Of a DNA stretch of 50,481 nt, positions 17,982 to 26,314 are shown one piece after another. Below the pieces are notes generated by a model. It searched no databases. It saw only the letters and a list, made by a program, of their open reading frames with translations, and was not told the origin of the DNA. Position 1 is the stretch's first letter. Each line of letters begins with the position of its first letter. The position numbers were made by a program, and so were the translations under genes. The stretch is from NCBI GenBank assembly GCA_946546815.1, contig CAMNOL010000004.1, positions 1 through 50,481 on the forward strand, read 5' to 3'. This DNA comes from an uncultured Oscillospiraceae bacterium (GTDB taxonomy: Bacteria > Bacillota > Clostridia > Oscillospirales > Oscillospiraceae).

Positions 17982-19175
17982 ATGTACAAACGTATTCTAG
18001 CCCTGCTGCTCAGCCTCTCCATGGCACTGTGCCTGCTCACCGGCTGCAGCACCTCCTCCGCCGATTCCAGCGCCGACGCCTCTGTCCAGGCCGGAGACCC
18101 TGCGGATGGGGACAACCAGGCTGTGATGGAAGCCATCAACGCGGCCATTCCCGATGAGGCAAAGAAGGATGTCATCAGCTACCTCACTGACGGGGCGCTG
18201 AACAAGGACAGCACCATTCTGACCGTCAACGGCGACAACGTCAAAGCCAGCTACTATCTGTTCTGGCTGGCCAGAGAGCTGAACAACTTGAATCTGTTTT
18301 ATACTCAGTACGGTATGCCCCTGGACCTGTCCTCTGAGTTCAGGGAGGGCAAGACGATTGCCCAGTATCTCCAGGAGTCTGCGGAGAATGGGGTGAAAAC
18401 CTATTACTCCATTGAGCAGAAGGCCGAGGAAGAGGGCCTGGAGCTCACCGATGAGGAGAAAGCTGCGGTGGAGTCCTATGTGGCAGGACTGGACGATGCC
18501 TCTGTGATTTACTACGGCACAACGCTGGAGGACCAGCGGACCACTTATAGCCAGAACCAGCTGAACACCACGCTGAATGCCCACCTGACCGAGACCGGGG
18601 AGCTGTCCGCCACGGAAGAGACGATTCAGGACTATATCAAGGACAACGGCTATTATAACTGCCGCTACATCCTCTTCCAGGTGGCGGAGGACGCCTCCGA
18701 AGAGGACGATGCTGCCCAGAAGGAGAAGTGCCAGAAGGCCTATGACGAGCTGAGCAAGCTGGAGGGCGATGCGCTGCTGGCCAAGTTCCAGGAGTACCAG
18801 AAGGACAACCCCGACGGCAACACCGACGAGTTCACCTTCGACAGCACCACCTCCCTGACGGAGGGATTCCGGGAGAAGCTGGCGGAGCTGAAGGAGGGCG
18901 AGCTGGGCATGACCGACAAGACCAGCTATGGCTACTTCACCCTGCTGCGCCTGCCGGTGGACACGGAGTCTGTGAAGAGCGACTATCTGCAGAGCGCCTA
19001 TCATGACATGGTTTCCGGCTGGGCTGATGGGGCTGAGGTGAAGAACACGGCAGAATTTGACAAGCTGGATGTCACCGCCGTGTGCACCAAGCTGCTGGAG
19101 CTGCAGAACCTGATGAACGATGCCGCCCAGAGTGCAACTGCCGCCGCAGAGGGTTCCGCCTCCGCCGCGTCCTGA
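17982..19175 (+). CDS. Lipoprotein with PrsA/SurA-like peptidyl-prolyl isomerase fold
   Basis: The 397-residue protein begins with a lipoprotein signal peptide ending LLTGC (lipobox, Cys near residue 17), so it is anchored outside the membrane. STILTVNGDNVKASYYLFW matches the entry to the SurA/PrsA N-terminal chaperone helices (usually VNG..IS...). Residues about 215-330 hold a parvulin-like region (YNCRYILFQVAED..., where a true PpiC has ..ARHILV). The C-terminus is Ala/Ser-rich. It probably aids folding of exported proteins; isomerase activity is uncertain because the parvulin core is weakly conserved. GGAGG lies 8 nt before ATG 17982. It follows the methyltransferase gene closely and ends at a strong terminator. 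Confidence 0.8.
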   Translation: MYKRILALLLSLSMALCLLTGCSTSSADSSADASVQAGDPADGDNQAVMEAINAAIPDEAKKDVISYLTDGALNKDSTILTVNGDNVKASYYLFWLARELNNLNLFYTQYGMPLDLSSEFREGKTIAQYLQESAENGVKTYYSIEQKAEEEGLELTDEEKAAVESYVAGLDDASVIYYGTTLEDQRTTYSQNQLNTTLNAHLTETGELSATEETIQDYIKDNGYYNCRYILFQVAEDASEEDDAAQKEKCQKAYDELSKLEGDALLAKFQEYQKDNPDGNTDEFTFDSTTSLTEGFREKLAELKEGELGMTDKTSYGYFTLLRLPVDTESVKSDYLQSAYHDMVSGWADGAEVKNTAEFDKLDVTAVCTKLLELQNLMNDAAQSATAAAEGSASAAS

Positions 19176-19198
19176 TTCCCTGTAACCTGACCACCAAT

Positions 19199-19244
19199 CC
19201 GGAGCAGAATTGACAAAAAATTCTGCTCCGGCGCTTTTATTTTC
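19199..19244 (+). terminator. Intrinsic terminator of the lipoprotein gene
   Basis: A perfect 13-bp stem (CCGGAGCAGAATT / AATTCTGCTCCGG) is followed by CGCTTTTATTTT. Confidence 0.9.
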
Positions 19245-19247
19245 CAC

Positions 19248-19276
19248 AGGACAAAGGGGATGGTGTGTGATATAAT
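19248..19276 (+). promoter_or_regulatory. Promoter of the HD-domain gene
   Basis: AGGACA and TATAAT (19271-19276) have a 17-nt spacer, with TGA before the -10. The -10 is consensus; the -35 is weak. Confidence 0.6.
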
Positions 19277-19344
19277 AATCCCGCTGTCCAGGTTTGAACA
19301 GCTCAGGCTGCGACGCACATCTTCATTAGGACTGGTGATGACCA

Positions 19345-19797
19345 TTGAACAAGCTGGTTTTGGAAATTGAATTTGACAATGCCGTCCGGGATCTGCTGGA
19401 GCAGCCGGAGGTGCAGCGGCTTCGGCAGTACACTCACCACAAGCGCACCACCCGGTACCACCACACCATGCGGGTGGCCAGATGGTCCTTCCGCGCGGCC
19501 CGGCGTCTGGGATTGGATGCCAGATCCGCAGCCCGGGGCGCAGTGCTCCACGATCTGTTCTTCCACGACAAGAGCTGCCGCCCGGAGAACTACCAGGGGC
19601 CCGCTGTGCTGAAGCACCCGGAGGAGGCCGCCGAAAACGCAAAACTGCTGACAGAGCTTTCCCCCAAAGAGGAAAACATCATCCTGTCCCATATGTGGCC
19701 GGCGTCCCGACACGCGCCCCACAGCCCGGAGGCGGTGCTGGTGAATCTGGTGGATGACCTGGTCGCCGTAGGAGACCTGCGGGGAAAACGGACATAA
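19345..19797 (+). CDS. HD-domain protein (putative phosphohydrolase)
   Basis: The 150-residue protein has the HD metal-binding pattern: RYHHTMRVARWSF (first His), then GAVLHDLFFHD (the HD pair) and a later LVDDLVAVGD (final Asp). HD proteins of this type hydrolyse phosphate esters, often of nucleotides; the substrate is unknown. The start is TTG at 19345: an in-frame TGA lies just upstream (19339-19341), and a nearby ATG is in another frame. The stop codon TAA (19795-19797) overlaps the first bases of the repeat element at 19795-19952. Confidence 0.82.
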   Translation: MNKLVLEIEFDNAVRDLLEQPEVQRLRQYTHHKRTTRYHHTMRVARWSFRAARRLGLDARSAARGAVLHDLFFHDKSCRPENYQGPAVLKHPEEAAENAKLLTELSPKEENIILSHMWPASRHAPHSPEAVLVNLVDDLVAVGDLRGKRT

Positions 19798-19952
19798 GGA
19801 AGCACCGGACGCAGCTTCGGTGTATTCGGGAAAATTTACACCATTGTTTCCTTCCAAATTATTGAAATCTGACAGGGTTTATGGGGGTTTACGCCCTATT
19901 CCGACAAAATTTACAGCGCAATGCACGCTTGCCCCACTCTGCAGTGGCTGTA
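19795..19952 (+). repeat. MITE-like intergenic element, copy C (most diverged)
   Basis: The stretch starts TA-AGGAAGCACCG and ends GCAGTGGCTG-TA. It matches copy B (44530-44695) in the same orientation at three places: the left end (AAGGAAGCACCG against AAGGCATCACCG), the core at 19861-19884 (18 of 24 positions like 44600-44623), and the right part, ACAAAAT..GCGCAATG..CGCTTGCCCCA. The terminal repeats have decayed. It overlaps the stop codon of the HD gene. It fills most of the 221-bp gap before bioY. Confidence 0.6.
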
Positions 19953-19957
19953 TAGCA

Positions 19958-19993
19958 AAAGACCGTTCCGGTAAGTGGAACGGTCTTTTTTTG
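19958..19993. terminator. Terminator between the HD gene and bioY
   Basis: A 12-bp stem (AAAGACCGTTCC / GGAACGGTCTTT) is followed by a T-run on the plus strand. On the minus strand it is followed by TTTT, so it can also end the bioY transcript. Confidence 0.8.
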
Positions 19994-20018
19994 AAAACAG
20001 AAGAAGTAAAAAAGGTTG

Positions 20019-20573
20019 TTACCCCTGAGTGGGCAGCAGGTTGGATTTGACCAGAGCCGAGCGGATGGCCTGTCCAAGCACGGCGGCAATGACAATCTTG
20101 CCCAGATCAAAGGGGATAAAGGGGAACACGCAGACGGTCAGGGCGTACCACAGCTCACACTGCATCTCAAAGACAAACCAGATGGTGCCGAACAGATAGG
20201 CCACTGCGGTGCCCAGCACCATGCCCAGGCCGGTGATCACAGTATTGCACCCAGACTTCTCCAGGAACACCCCGCTGATGATTGCCATCAGGATGAAGCC
20301 CGCCAGATAGCCGCCGGTGGGGCCGGCCAGCTTGCCCAGACCGCCCTGATATCCGGAAAAAACCGGCAGACCCACAGCACCCAGCAGCAGGTACACCACA
20401 TAGCTGATGGTGGAGCCCCGGGTACCCAGCAGGTAAACCGCCAGATAGATGACCAGATTGGTCAGAGAAACCGGCACCGGGCCGATGGGGATGGACATGG
20501 GGCCGAGGATGCACATCAGCGCCGCCATCAGGGCGCAGACAGTCAGCTGATAAAGGGTAGAGTTCTGTTTCAT
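20019..20573 (-). CDS. bioY: Biotin transporter BioY (ECF S-component)
   Basis: BioY is the substrate-binding membrane component of the energy-coupling-factor biotin transporter. The 184-residue protein has about six transmembrane helices and the BioY signatures GPVPVSLTNLVIYLAVYLLG near the N-terminus, GPTGGYLAGF in the middle and PFIPFDLGKIVIAAVLG at the C-terminus. ATG 20573 is chosen with AGGAG 12 nt upstream; an in-frame GTG at 20594 precedes that ribosome-binding site. No EcfA/EcfT genes are nearby, so it probably shares a module encoded elsewhere. A BirA operator overlaps its promoter, so it should be repressed when biotin is plentiful. Confidence 0.95.
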   Translation of the reverse strand: MKQNSTLYQLTVCALMAALMCILGPMSIPIGPVPVSLTNLVIYLAVYLLGTRGSTISYVVYLLLGAVGLPVFSGYQGGLGKLAGPTGGYLAGFILMAIISGVFLEKSGCNTVITGLGMVLGTAVAYLFGTIWFVFEMQCELWYALTVCVFPFIPFDLGKIVIAAVLGQAIRSALVKSNLLPTQG

Positions 20574-20622
20574 AGCAAAGGTACACTCCTGCACTTCTGG
20601 AAGAATCCGTATTTTCTATCCC

Positions 20623-20651
20623 ATCATACATCCGCTGGAGCGGTTTGTCAA
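20623..20651 (-). promoter_or_regulatory. Sigma-A promoter of bioY
   Basis: On the minus strand a consensus TTGACA (20651-20646) and TATGAT (20628-20623) have a 17-nt spacer. The -35 lies inside the BirA operator. Confidence 0.85.
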
Positions 20652-20675
20652 CTGATAAATTATTTAGGTTTACAA
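20645..20675 (+). promoter_or_regulatory. BirA (biotin repressor) operator
   Basis: TTGTCAAC-N15-GTTTACAA is a near-perfect inverted repeat that matches the known BirA operator TTGTAAAC-N15-GTTTACAA except at one base. It covers the bioY -35. This implies a BirA with an N-terminal DNA-binding domain elsewhere in the genome. Confidence 0.85.
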
Positions 20676-20712
20676 TTGGACGGATTCAGAAGAAATGCCA
20701 AATCCGGGAAAG

Positions 20713-21801
20713 TCAGCTGAAATAGCTTACGGTTCCGTTGACGATGCCCTTGACGATTTTCTTCTGATAAGCGGAGGTCTGCAGCTTCTTATCCTCACGC
20801 TTGTTGCTCATAAATCCCATTTCAATGAGAACAGTGGGGGTTTTGGACCAGTTGAAGCCCACAAGGTCCCTGCGCTTCACCATGCCCCGTCCTTTGGCTT
20901 TGGTGGTTTTCAGCACCGACTTATAGATTTTTTTACCGGCGCTGCCGCTTTTTTTCACAATGGATCCGGAGCAGTAGGTGCTGGCAGGGAGCTGCATGCT
21001 GATGCCGTGCGCGCTGTGGCTGGTGGAGCTGTCCGCATGGAGCCGGATGGTCAGGTCTGCCCCGGCCTTTGTCGCGATTTTGCACCGCTGAATGTTGTTC
21101 AGCTTGCAGGAGGAGCCGGTTCGGGTCATGACCACGGTGGCTCCTTGCTCTTCCAGGGCGGTCTTCAGCTTTTTTGCCACCTGAAGGGTCAGAGCCGCCT
21201 CGCTGACGCCGGTGTAACTCCCCTGGGTGCCGACGGTGCCGCCGCAGACTTTTTTGGAGCTTTTCGGCGCCAGCTTTACCTTTCCCAGGGCCTTTTTGTT
21301 TCCGTGGCCTGCATCCACACAGATCACAAAGCCGGACAGAGGCAGCACCTCAGCTGTGACCGCATTGCTGCGCTTTCCCGGGACGGTTTTCCCCTCGCTG
21401 GTGTAGTATGCGCTGACCTGATAGGTATAGGTTTGCTTGTTTTTGACGGAATCGTCCTTATAATTGGGGGTTTTTACGGTTTTCAACAGGGAATAATCCT
21501 GTTTTCCGGTCTTGCGCCAGATCTGATAGCCCGTTGCCCCGGACACCTTTGCCCATGTCAGTGTGACAGTTTCCTGCTTGACGGAGACCGCCAGCTTCTG
21601 GGGGGCGTTCAGCGGCACCGGTTTTTTTCCCGGTTCCGGGTCAGAAGGCTTTTGGTCAGAGGGTTCCTGGTCAGAGACGGAAGAGACGTCGCTGCCGGAG
21701 GGAGCGGTCTCTGCGGCACAGGCCGGGAAGGCCGGCAGGAACGCCGACAGAAGGGCAAGTACCAGAGTCAGGGCGGTCAGACGATGCAGCAGTTTTTTCA
21801 C
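20713..21801 (-). CDS. Secreted N-acetylmuramoyl-L-alanine amidase (Amidase_3) with fibronectin III domain
   Basis: The 362-residue protein cleaves the amide bond between muramic acid and the stem peptide. A signal peptide (about 1-28, ending AFPACA) is followed by a Ser/Asp/Pro linker, an FN3 domain (about 60-150, VTLTWAKVSGATGYQIWRK) and the zinc amidase domain (about 158-362). Zinc ligands are visible as VDAGHG (first His), E in GVSEAALTL and IRLHAD (second His); the catalytic Glu is in TVLIEMGFMSN. The start is GTG 21801, with AAAGGAGG 8 nt upstream; the longer frame to 21849 overlaps the promoter. The FN3 domain is of the same type as that of the LRR protein at 3383. Role in sporulation, division or cell-wall turnover is not resolved. 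Confidence 0.93.
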   Translation of the reverse strand: MKKLLHRLTALTLVLALLSAFLPAFPACAAETAPSGSDVSSVSDQEPSDQKPSDPEPGKKPVPLNAPQKLAVSVKQETVTLTWAKVSGATGYQIWRKTGKQDYSLLKTVKTPNYKDDSVKNKQTYTYQVSAYYTSEGKTVPGKRSNAVTAEVLPLSGFVICVDAGHGNKKALGKVKLAPKSSKKVCGGTVGTQGSYTGVSEAALTLQVAKKLKTALEEQGATVVMTRTGSSCKLNNIQRCKIATKAGADLTIRLHADSSTSHSAHGISMQLPASTYCSGSIVKKSGSAGKKIYKSVLKTTKAKGRGMVKRRDLVGFNWSKTPTVLIEMGFMSNKREDKKLQTSAYQKKIVKGIVNGTVSYFS

Positions 21802-21847
21802 AGAAAATTCCTCCTTTGGCGGGGAAGGTACGATCAATTCAGTCCTC

Positions 21848-21856
21848 ATTATATCA
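21848..21856 (-). promoter_or_regulatory. Extended -10 promoter of the amidase gene
   Basis: On the minus strand TGATATAAT is a consensus extended -10, about 50 nt before the GTG start. No clear -35 is seen. Confidence 0.5.
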
Positions 21857-21872
21857 GACCGGACGGAAGAAG

Positions 21873-21911
21873 AAAAGAGGGCTGTTTCACCGATTGCAGT
21901 GAAACAGCCCT
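21873..21911 (-). terminator. Intrinsic terminator of ilvD
   Basis: On the minus strand the perfect 13-bp stem AGGGCTGTTTCAC / GTGAAACAGCCCT is followed by CTTTTCTTCTT. Confidence 0.85.
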
Positions 21912-21929
21912 GATGGATTTGGATGGAAC

Positions 21930-23603
21930 TTACACGGTCTTCAGGATCGCGCCTTTGTCGGCGGAGGTGACCATGGCGGCGTAGCGGGCCAGGTAACCGG
22001 TCTTGACCTTGGGTTCAGGCATGACCAGCGCTTCCTTGCGCTGCGCCAGGACCTCGTCGGAGACCTCCAGGTGGACGCTGTGATTGGGGATGTCGATGGC
22101 GATGAGGTCGCCCTCTTCCACCAGGCCGATGGGGCCGCCGGCTGCGGCCTCAGGGGAGACGTGGCCGATGGCGGCGCCGCGGGTGGCGCCGGAGAAGCGT
22201 CCGTCGGTGATCAGCGCAACAGACTCGCCCAGACCCATGCCGCAGATGGCGGAGGTGGGGTTCAGCATTTCCCGCATGCCGGGGCCGCCCTTGGGGCCTT
22301 CGTAGCGGATGACCACCACGTCGCCGGGGTGGATACCGCCGCCGTAGATGACCTTAATGGCCTCCTCTTCGGAGTTAAACACCCGGGCGGGGCCGGAGTG
22401 CTTCATCATCTCCGGGGCAACGGCGGACTGCTTGACCACGCAGCCGTCGGGGGCCAGATTGCCGAACAGCACCGCAATGCCGCCGGTGGCCAGATAGGGG
22501 TTGTCGATGGGACGGATGACCTCAGGGTTGCGGTTCTCTGCGTTGGCGATGTTCTCTGCCACGGTCTTGCCGGTGCAGGTGATCAGGTCAGTGCGGATGA
22601 GCCCGGCGTCTGCCAGCTCCTTCATCACCGCATACACGCCGCCGGCCCGATCCAGATCCTCCATAAAGGTGGCGCCGGCAGGGGCCAGATGGCACAGGTT
22701 GGGGGTTTTGGCGTTGTACTCGTTCACATGGTGCAGGTCGATGTCCACGCCGCACTCATGGGCAATGGCAGGCAGGTGCAGCATGGTGTTGGTGGAGCAG
22801 CCCAGGGCCATATCCACGATCTCGGCGTTGCCAAAGGCCTCGGCGGTCATGATGTCCCGGGGACGGATGTTCTTCTTCAGCAGTTCCATGACCTGCATAC
22901 CGGCTTCTTTCGCCAGACGGATACGGGCGGAGTAAGGAGCCGGAATGGTGCCGTTGCCCCGCAGCGCCATGCCGATGGCCTCGGTGAGGCAGTTCATGGA
23001 GTTGGCGGTGTACATACCGGAGCAGGAGCCGCAGGAGGGGCAGCAGTTCATGACGTACTCCTCCACACCGGCCTCATCCAGGGTGCCGGCATGGTAAGCG
23101 CCGACGGCCTCAAACATATCGCTCAGGCAGGTGCGCCGGCCGTCGTCCAAATGGCCCGCCAGCATGGGGCCGCCGGAGACGAAGATGGTGGGGATGTTGA
23201 TGCGAGCGGCGGCCATCAGCAAGCCGGGCACGTTCTTGTCGCAGTTGGGGATCATGACCAGCGCGTCAAACTGGTGGGCGATGGCCATGCACTCGGTGGA
23301 ATCCGCGATCAGATCACGGGTCACCAGGGAATATTTCATGCCGATGTGGCCCATTGCGATGCCGTCACAGACGGCGATGGCGGGAAATTCGATGGGGGTG
23401 CCGCCGGCCAGCCGGACACCGGCCTTGACGGCCTCGGAGATCTTGTCCAGATTCATGTGGCCGGGAACAATTTCATTTTTGGAACAGACGATGCCCACCA
23501 GCGGGCGATCGGTCTCTTCTTTGGTGTAGCCCAGCGCGGCAAAGAGGGAGCGGTTGGGGGCGCGATCCACGCCCTGGGTGACGTTAGCGGATTTCAGTGC
23601 CAT
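21930..23603 (-). CDS. ilvD: Dihydroxy-acid dehydratase
   Basis: IlvD dehydrates 2,3-dihydroxy acids to 2-oxo acids in valine/isoleucine synthesis. It has 557 residues, a normal length. Iron-sulfur ligands are seen in [10 protein letters not shown] and in [19 protein letters not shown]. Other family marks are [25 protein letters not shown] and [14 protein letters not shown] near the C-terminus. ATG 23603 follows AGGAGG by 8 nt. The gene lies 65 nt downstream of a GDPD-like gene and closes the ilv cluster. A weak hairpin (GGAAAAG/CTTTTCC) in that gap has no T-run, so it probably reads through. Confidence 0.97.
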   Translation of the reverse strand: MALKSANVTQGVDRAPNRSLFAALGYTKEETDRPLVGIVCSKNEIVPGHMNLDKISEAVKAGVRLAGGTPIEFPAIAVCDGIAMGHIGMKYSLVTRDLIADSTECMAIAHQFDALVMIPNCDKNVPGLLMAAARINIPTIFVSGGPMLAGHLDDGRRTCLSDMFEAVGAYHAGTLDEAGVEEYVMNCCPSCGSCSGMYTANSMNCLTEAIGMALRGNGTIPAPYSARIRLAKEAGMQVMELLKKNIRPRDIMTAEAFGNAEIVDMALGCSTNTMLHLPAIAHECGVDIDLHHVNEYNAKTPNLCHLAPAGATFMEDLDRAGGVYAVMKELADAGLIRTDLITCTGKTVAENIANAENRNPEVIRPIDNPYLATGGIAVLFGNLAPDGCVVKQSAVAPEMMKHSGPARVFNSEEEAIKVIYGGGIHPGDVVVIRYEGPKGGPGMREMLNPTSAICGMGLGESVALITDGRFSGATRGAAIGHVSPEAAAGGPIGLVEEGDLIAIDIPNHSVHLEVSDEVLAQRKEALVMPEPKVKTGYLARYAAMVTSADKGAILKTV

Positions 23604-23668
23604 AAGGGGTTCCTCCTGATGTGGTTTTGTAAGGAAAAGAGGGCATTCGACCTTTTCCGGGGATTGGG

Positions 23669-24541
23669 TCAATCTCTCAAAAAGTCAGAGCCTACCATGT
23701 CAACGCCCATCTGAAAGAGACGGTGTGCCTCCTCTTCATCGTTGACGGCAAACACATAGCTGCGCAGCCCTGCCGCCTTTAGATCGGACACGATCTCCGG
23801 GGTGACGGTTTTGACGGCGATGCTGTAGCTGAGGACATGGTGCGCCTGACAGTAGGCGGCGAAAGCGGCGGGAGTCGCCAGCGCGGGGTCCCGGACTTTT
23901 TCCGCGGCATAGTACAGGTTCTTAATGGGAAAGTCGTAGCGTTCCTCCACGGCGGCCATCATCTCTGTTGTGTGACCGCCTGCAATCAGCTGGTCCAGCA
24001 CCTGCTCCCGGCCTTTGGCGGCCTCCACCATGGCCTGATAAATCTTTGCCGTGCTCTCATAGCTGCGCCGGCCAACGTCCACCAGCACAAACAGATCCTT
24101 GTGCTGTTCCAGATAGTCCAGCAGCTGGGAGAAGGATGTGGCGTGGTATTTGCCCTGAATGGTGAAGGACATGAACTGCTCAAAGGTGGCGGAGGGGTGC
24201 TTCTTATCGTAGGGCTGGCCCAGACGCTGCTCCCAGTCCTTCTTTTTCCACACGTCCTCCACGCTGTGGGCCAGCACGGGAACGCCGTCGCTGGTCAGGG
24301 AGATGTCGGCCTCAAAGAGCCGGAAGCCCCGCTGGTACCAGTATTTCATCGCGTCCAGAGAGTTGGTGTAGCTGTCCACCCCGTCCATGCCGCCCATGGC
24401 GTGGAGGAAGTAGCGGGAGCGGTCCACCAGCTCCAGATATCTGTGGATCAGGCGTTTCCGCCGGGCCTCCGGGCTTCGAAAACGAAAGAAGGCAAACAGG
24501 ACAAGGGCTGCGGCCAGCAGGCACAGAGGCGGGGCGATCAT
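23669..24541 (-). CDS. Membrane-anchored glycerophosphodiester phosphodiesterase-like protein
   Basis: The 290-residue protein has an N-terminal transmembrane helix (about 4-20) and a TIM-barrel GDPD/PI-PLC-like domain. Catalytic features are [10 protein letters not shown] (first His; GDPDs more often have HRG), [18 protein letters not shown] (Glu-x-Asp metal ligands and second His) and LVDVG. Such enzymes release glycerol-3-phosphate or similar from phosphodiesters. The missing HRG arginine may point to another substrate. It sits between ilvC and ilvD on the same strand, 152 nt after ilvC, an unusual position for this family. AGAGGG precedes the ATG by 11 nt. Confidence 0.85.
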   Translation of the reverse strand: MIAPPLCLLAAALVLFAFFRFRSPEARRKRLIHRYLELVDRSRYFLHAMGGMDGVDSYTNSLDAMKYWYQRGFRLFEADISLTSDGVPVLAHSVEDVWKKKDWEQRLGQPYDKKHPSATFEQFMSFTIQGKYHATSFSQLLDYLEQHKDLFVLVDVGRRSYESTAKIYQAMVEAAKGREQVLDQLIAGGHTTEMMAAVEERYDFPIKNLYYAAEKVRDPALATPAAFAAYCQAHHVLSYSIAVKTVTPEIVSDLKAAGLRSYVFAVNDEEEAHRLFQMGVDMVGSDFLRD

Positions 24542-24638
24542 AGGTCAAAGCGCCCTCTGCGCACAATGGTGTCAGTCAATGGTGCGGTCATGGGAAAGCC
24601 TCCCCATAGGAATGTTGTCCCCACAGGGAACATCAGCA

Positions 24639-24664
24639 GGGGCAGGCAGTCGCCTGCCTGCCCC
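24639..24664 (-). other. Strong hairpin after ilvC without a T-run
   Basis: GGGGCAGGCAG and CTGCCTGCCCC form an 11-bp stem with a 4-nt loop, 30 nt after the ilvC stop. No U-tract follows, so it may protect the ilvBNC mRNA 3' end or mark a processing point rather than terminate. Confidence 0.55.
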
Positions 24665-24693
24665 ATAAGGTTACGATCAAACTGTTTTTCCGA

Positions 24694-25749
24694 TTACTTG
24701 GAAGCGGAGTCCAGAGCGGCATCGCTGGAGGAGGAAGCGTCCTTCCACAGCATATTGTCCCGCAGGGCCTTGCCCACGGTCTCCATGGGATGACGGGCCA
24801 GAGCGGCGCGCTTGCTGTTGAAGAAGGTGCGGCCGTTCTTGTTCTCAGCGATCCACTTGCCGGCGAAGGTGCCGTCCTGAATGTCGGACAGGACGGCCCG
24901 CATGTTGGCCTTGATCTGGTCATGGGGCAGCACGCGGGGGCCGGAGACGTACTCGCCGTACTCAGCGGTGTCGGAGATGGAGTAGTTCATACCGGCGACA
25001 CCGGCGCGGTTGATCAGGTCGATGATCAGCTTCATCTCGTGCATGCACTCGAAGTAAGCGTTCTCAGGAGCGTAGCCGGCCTCGCACAGAGTCTCGAAGC
25101 CGCACTGCATCAGGTCCACCACGCCGCCGCACAGGACGGTCTGCTCACCAAACAGGTCGGTCTCGGTCTCGATGTCCATGGTGGTCTCCATGATACCCGC
25201 ACGGGCGCCGCCGATACCGGCGATGTAGGCCAGAGCGATGTTGCGGCAGTTGCCGGTGGCGTCCTGCTCCACAGCGATCAGGCAGGGCACACCCTTGCCC
25301 TCCACATAGGTGCCGCGGACGGTGTGGCCGGGGCCCTTGGGGGCAGCCATGAACACGTCAACGTCTGCAGGGGGAACGATCTGCTTATAACGGATATTGA
25401 AGCCATGAGCAAAGGCGATGGCATTTCCGGGCTCCAGGTTGTCCTTGACGGACTCGGCGTAGATCTGAGCGGCGCGCTCGTCGTTGACCAGCATCATAAC
25501 GATGTCGGCCTTCTTGGCGGCCTCGGCAACGGTGTAGACCTCGAAGCCGTCAGCAGTGGCTTTGTCCCAGCTCTTGCCCTTGCGGAGACCCAGGATGACG
25601 TTGCAGCCGGAGTCACGCAGGTTCAGTGCGTGAGCGTGGCCCTGGGAACCGTAGCCGATGATTGCGATGACCTTGCCGTCCAGATAGGACAGGTCGCAGT
25701 CAGAGGCGTAATACATTTTTGCGTTCATCTCATAGCATGCGTTTGCCAT
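24694..25749 (-). CDS. ilvC: Ketol-acid reductoisomerase
   Basis: IlvC converts acetolactate and acetohydroxybutyrate to dihydroxy acids with NAD(P)H and magnesium. It is a 351-residue class I enzyme. The Rossmann motif is [14 protein letters not shown] (about residue 31), and [13 protein letters not shown] and [19 protein letters not shown] carry the metal-binding residues. The beta-B loop reads [10 protein letters not shown]. The C-terminus extends about 15 residues past the usual end with a Ser/Asp-rich tail. The start codon overlaps the end of ilvN by 20 nt, with AAGGAG inside ilvN, so translation is coupled. Confidence 0.97.
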   Translation of the reverse strand: MANACYEMNAKMYYASDCDLSYLDGKVIAIIGYGSQGHAHALNLRDSGCNVILGLRKGKSWDKATADGFEVYTVAEAAKKADIVMMLVNDERAAQIYAESVKDNLEPGNAIAFAHGFNIRYKQIVPPADVDVFMAAPKGPGHTVRGTYVEGKGVPCLIAVEQDATGNCRNIALAYIAGIGGARAGIMETTMDIETETDLFGEQTVLCGGVVDLMQCGFETLCEAGYAPENAYFECMHEMKLIIDLINRAGVAGMNYSISDTAEYGEYVSGPRVLPHDQIKANMRAVLSDIQDGTFAGKWIAENKNGRTFFNSKRAALARHPMETVGKALRDNMLWKDASSSSDAALDSASK

Positions 25750-26290
25750 AATCGTACTCTCCTTTTACTTTCGACTGTTCATTCAGCGTGTATTGCCCTC
25801 TCTCCAGAGCCACCATACCGGTGCGGGCCAGCTCGAGGATGCCGAATTCATTCAGCAGGCCCTCGATGGCCTCATCCTTGGATTCCGTGCCGATGACGGC
25901 AAGGGTGATGGTCCCCAGAGAGACGTCGATGATAGAAGCGCGGAAGATATTCGCAATCTGGATGACCTCGTTGCGAATGTCACGGGTTTCTGCCTTGACC
26001 TTGATCAGCAGCAGCTCCCGGCGAATGGAGTGCGCGGGCTCCAGGCGCTTGACGGAACGGACGGGGAACAGCTTGGACAGCTGGCTCATGATCTGCTTGA
26101 CCTGAAACTCGTCCGCAATCACTTCGATGGTGATACGGGAGACCTCCGGGCTGTCAGTGGTACCCACAGCCAGAGATTCGATGTTGTAGCCTTTGCGGGA
26201 GAAAAGCCGGGAAACCTGGCTCAGCACGCCCGCGTTGTTGTCCACCAGCACGGAAAGCGTCTGGCGGGTGGCTCCGGTGGTAATATTCAT
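25730..26290 (-). CDS. ilvN: Acetolactate synthase small (regulatory) subunit
   Basis: This 186-residue subunit activates the catalytic subunit and gives feedback inhibition, commonly by valine. The N-terminal ACT domain (about 10-80) reads [29 protein letters not shown]; a second ALS_ss domain follows (about 85-165). The length is slightly above the usual 160-175. It lies 24 nt after ilvB and overlaps ilvC. Some texts call the gene ilvH. Confidence 0.95.
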   Translation of the reverse strand: MNITTGATRQTLSVLVDNNAGVLSQVSRLFSRKGYNIESLAVGTTDSPEVSRITIEVIADEFQVKQIMSQLSKLFPVRSVKRLEPAHSIRRELLLIKVKAETRDIRNEVIQIANIFRASIIDVSLGTITLAVIGTESKDEAIEGLLNEFGILELARTGMVALERGQYTLNEQSKVKGEYDYGKRML

Positions 26291-26314
26291 TGTGATAGCC
26301 CCTCCTTTTCCACG

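Noticed and set aside
22071-23714. Plus-strand open frame opposite ilvD
   Set aside because: Gly/His/Ala-rich shadow of ilvD; no start signal.
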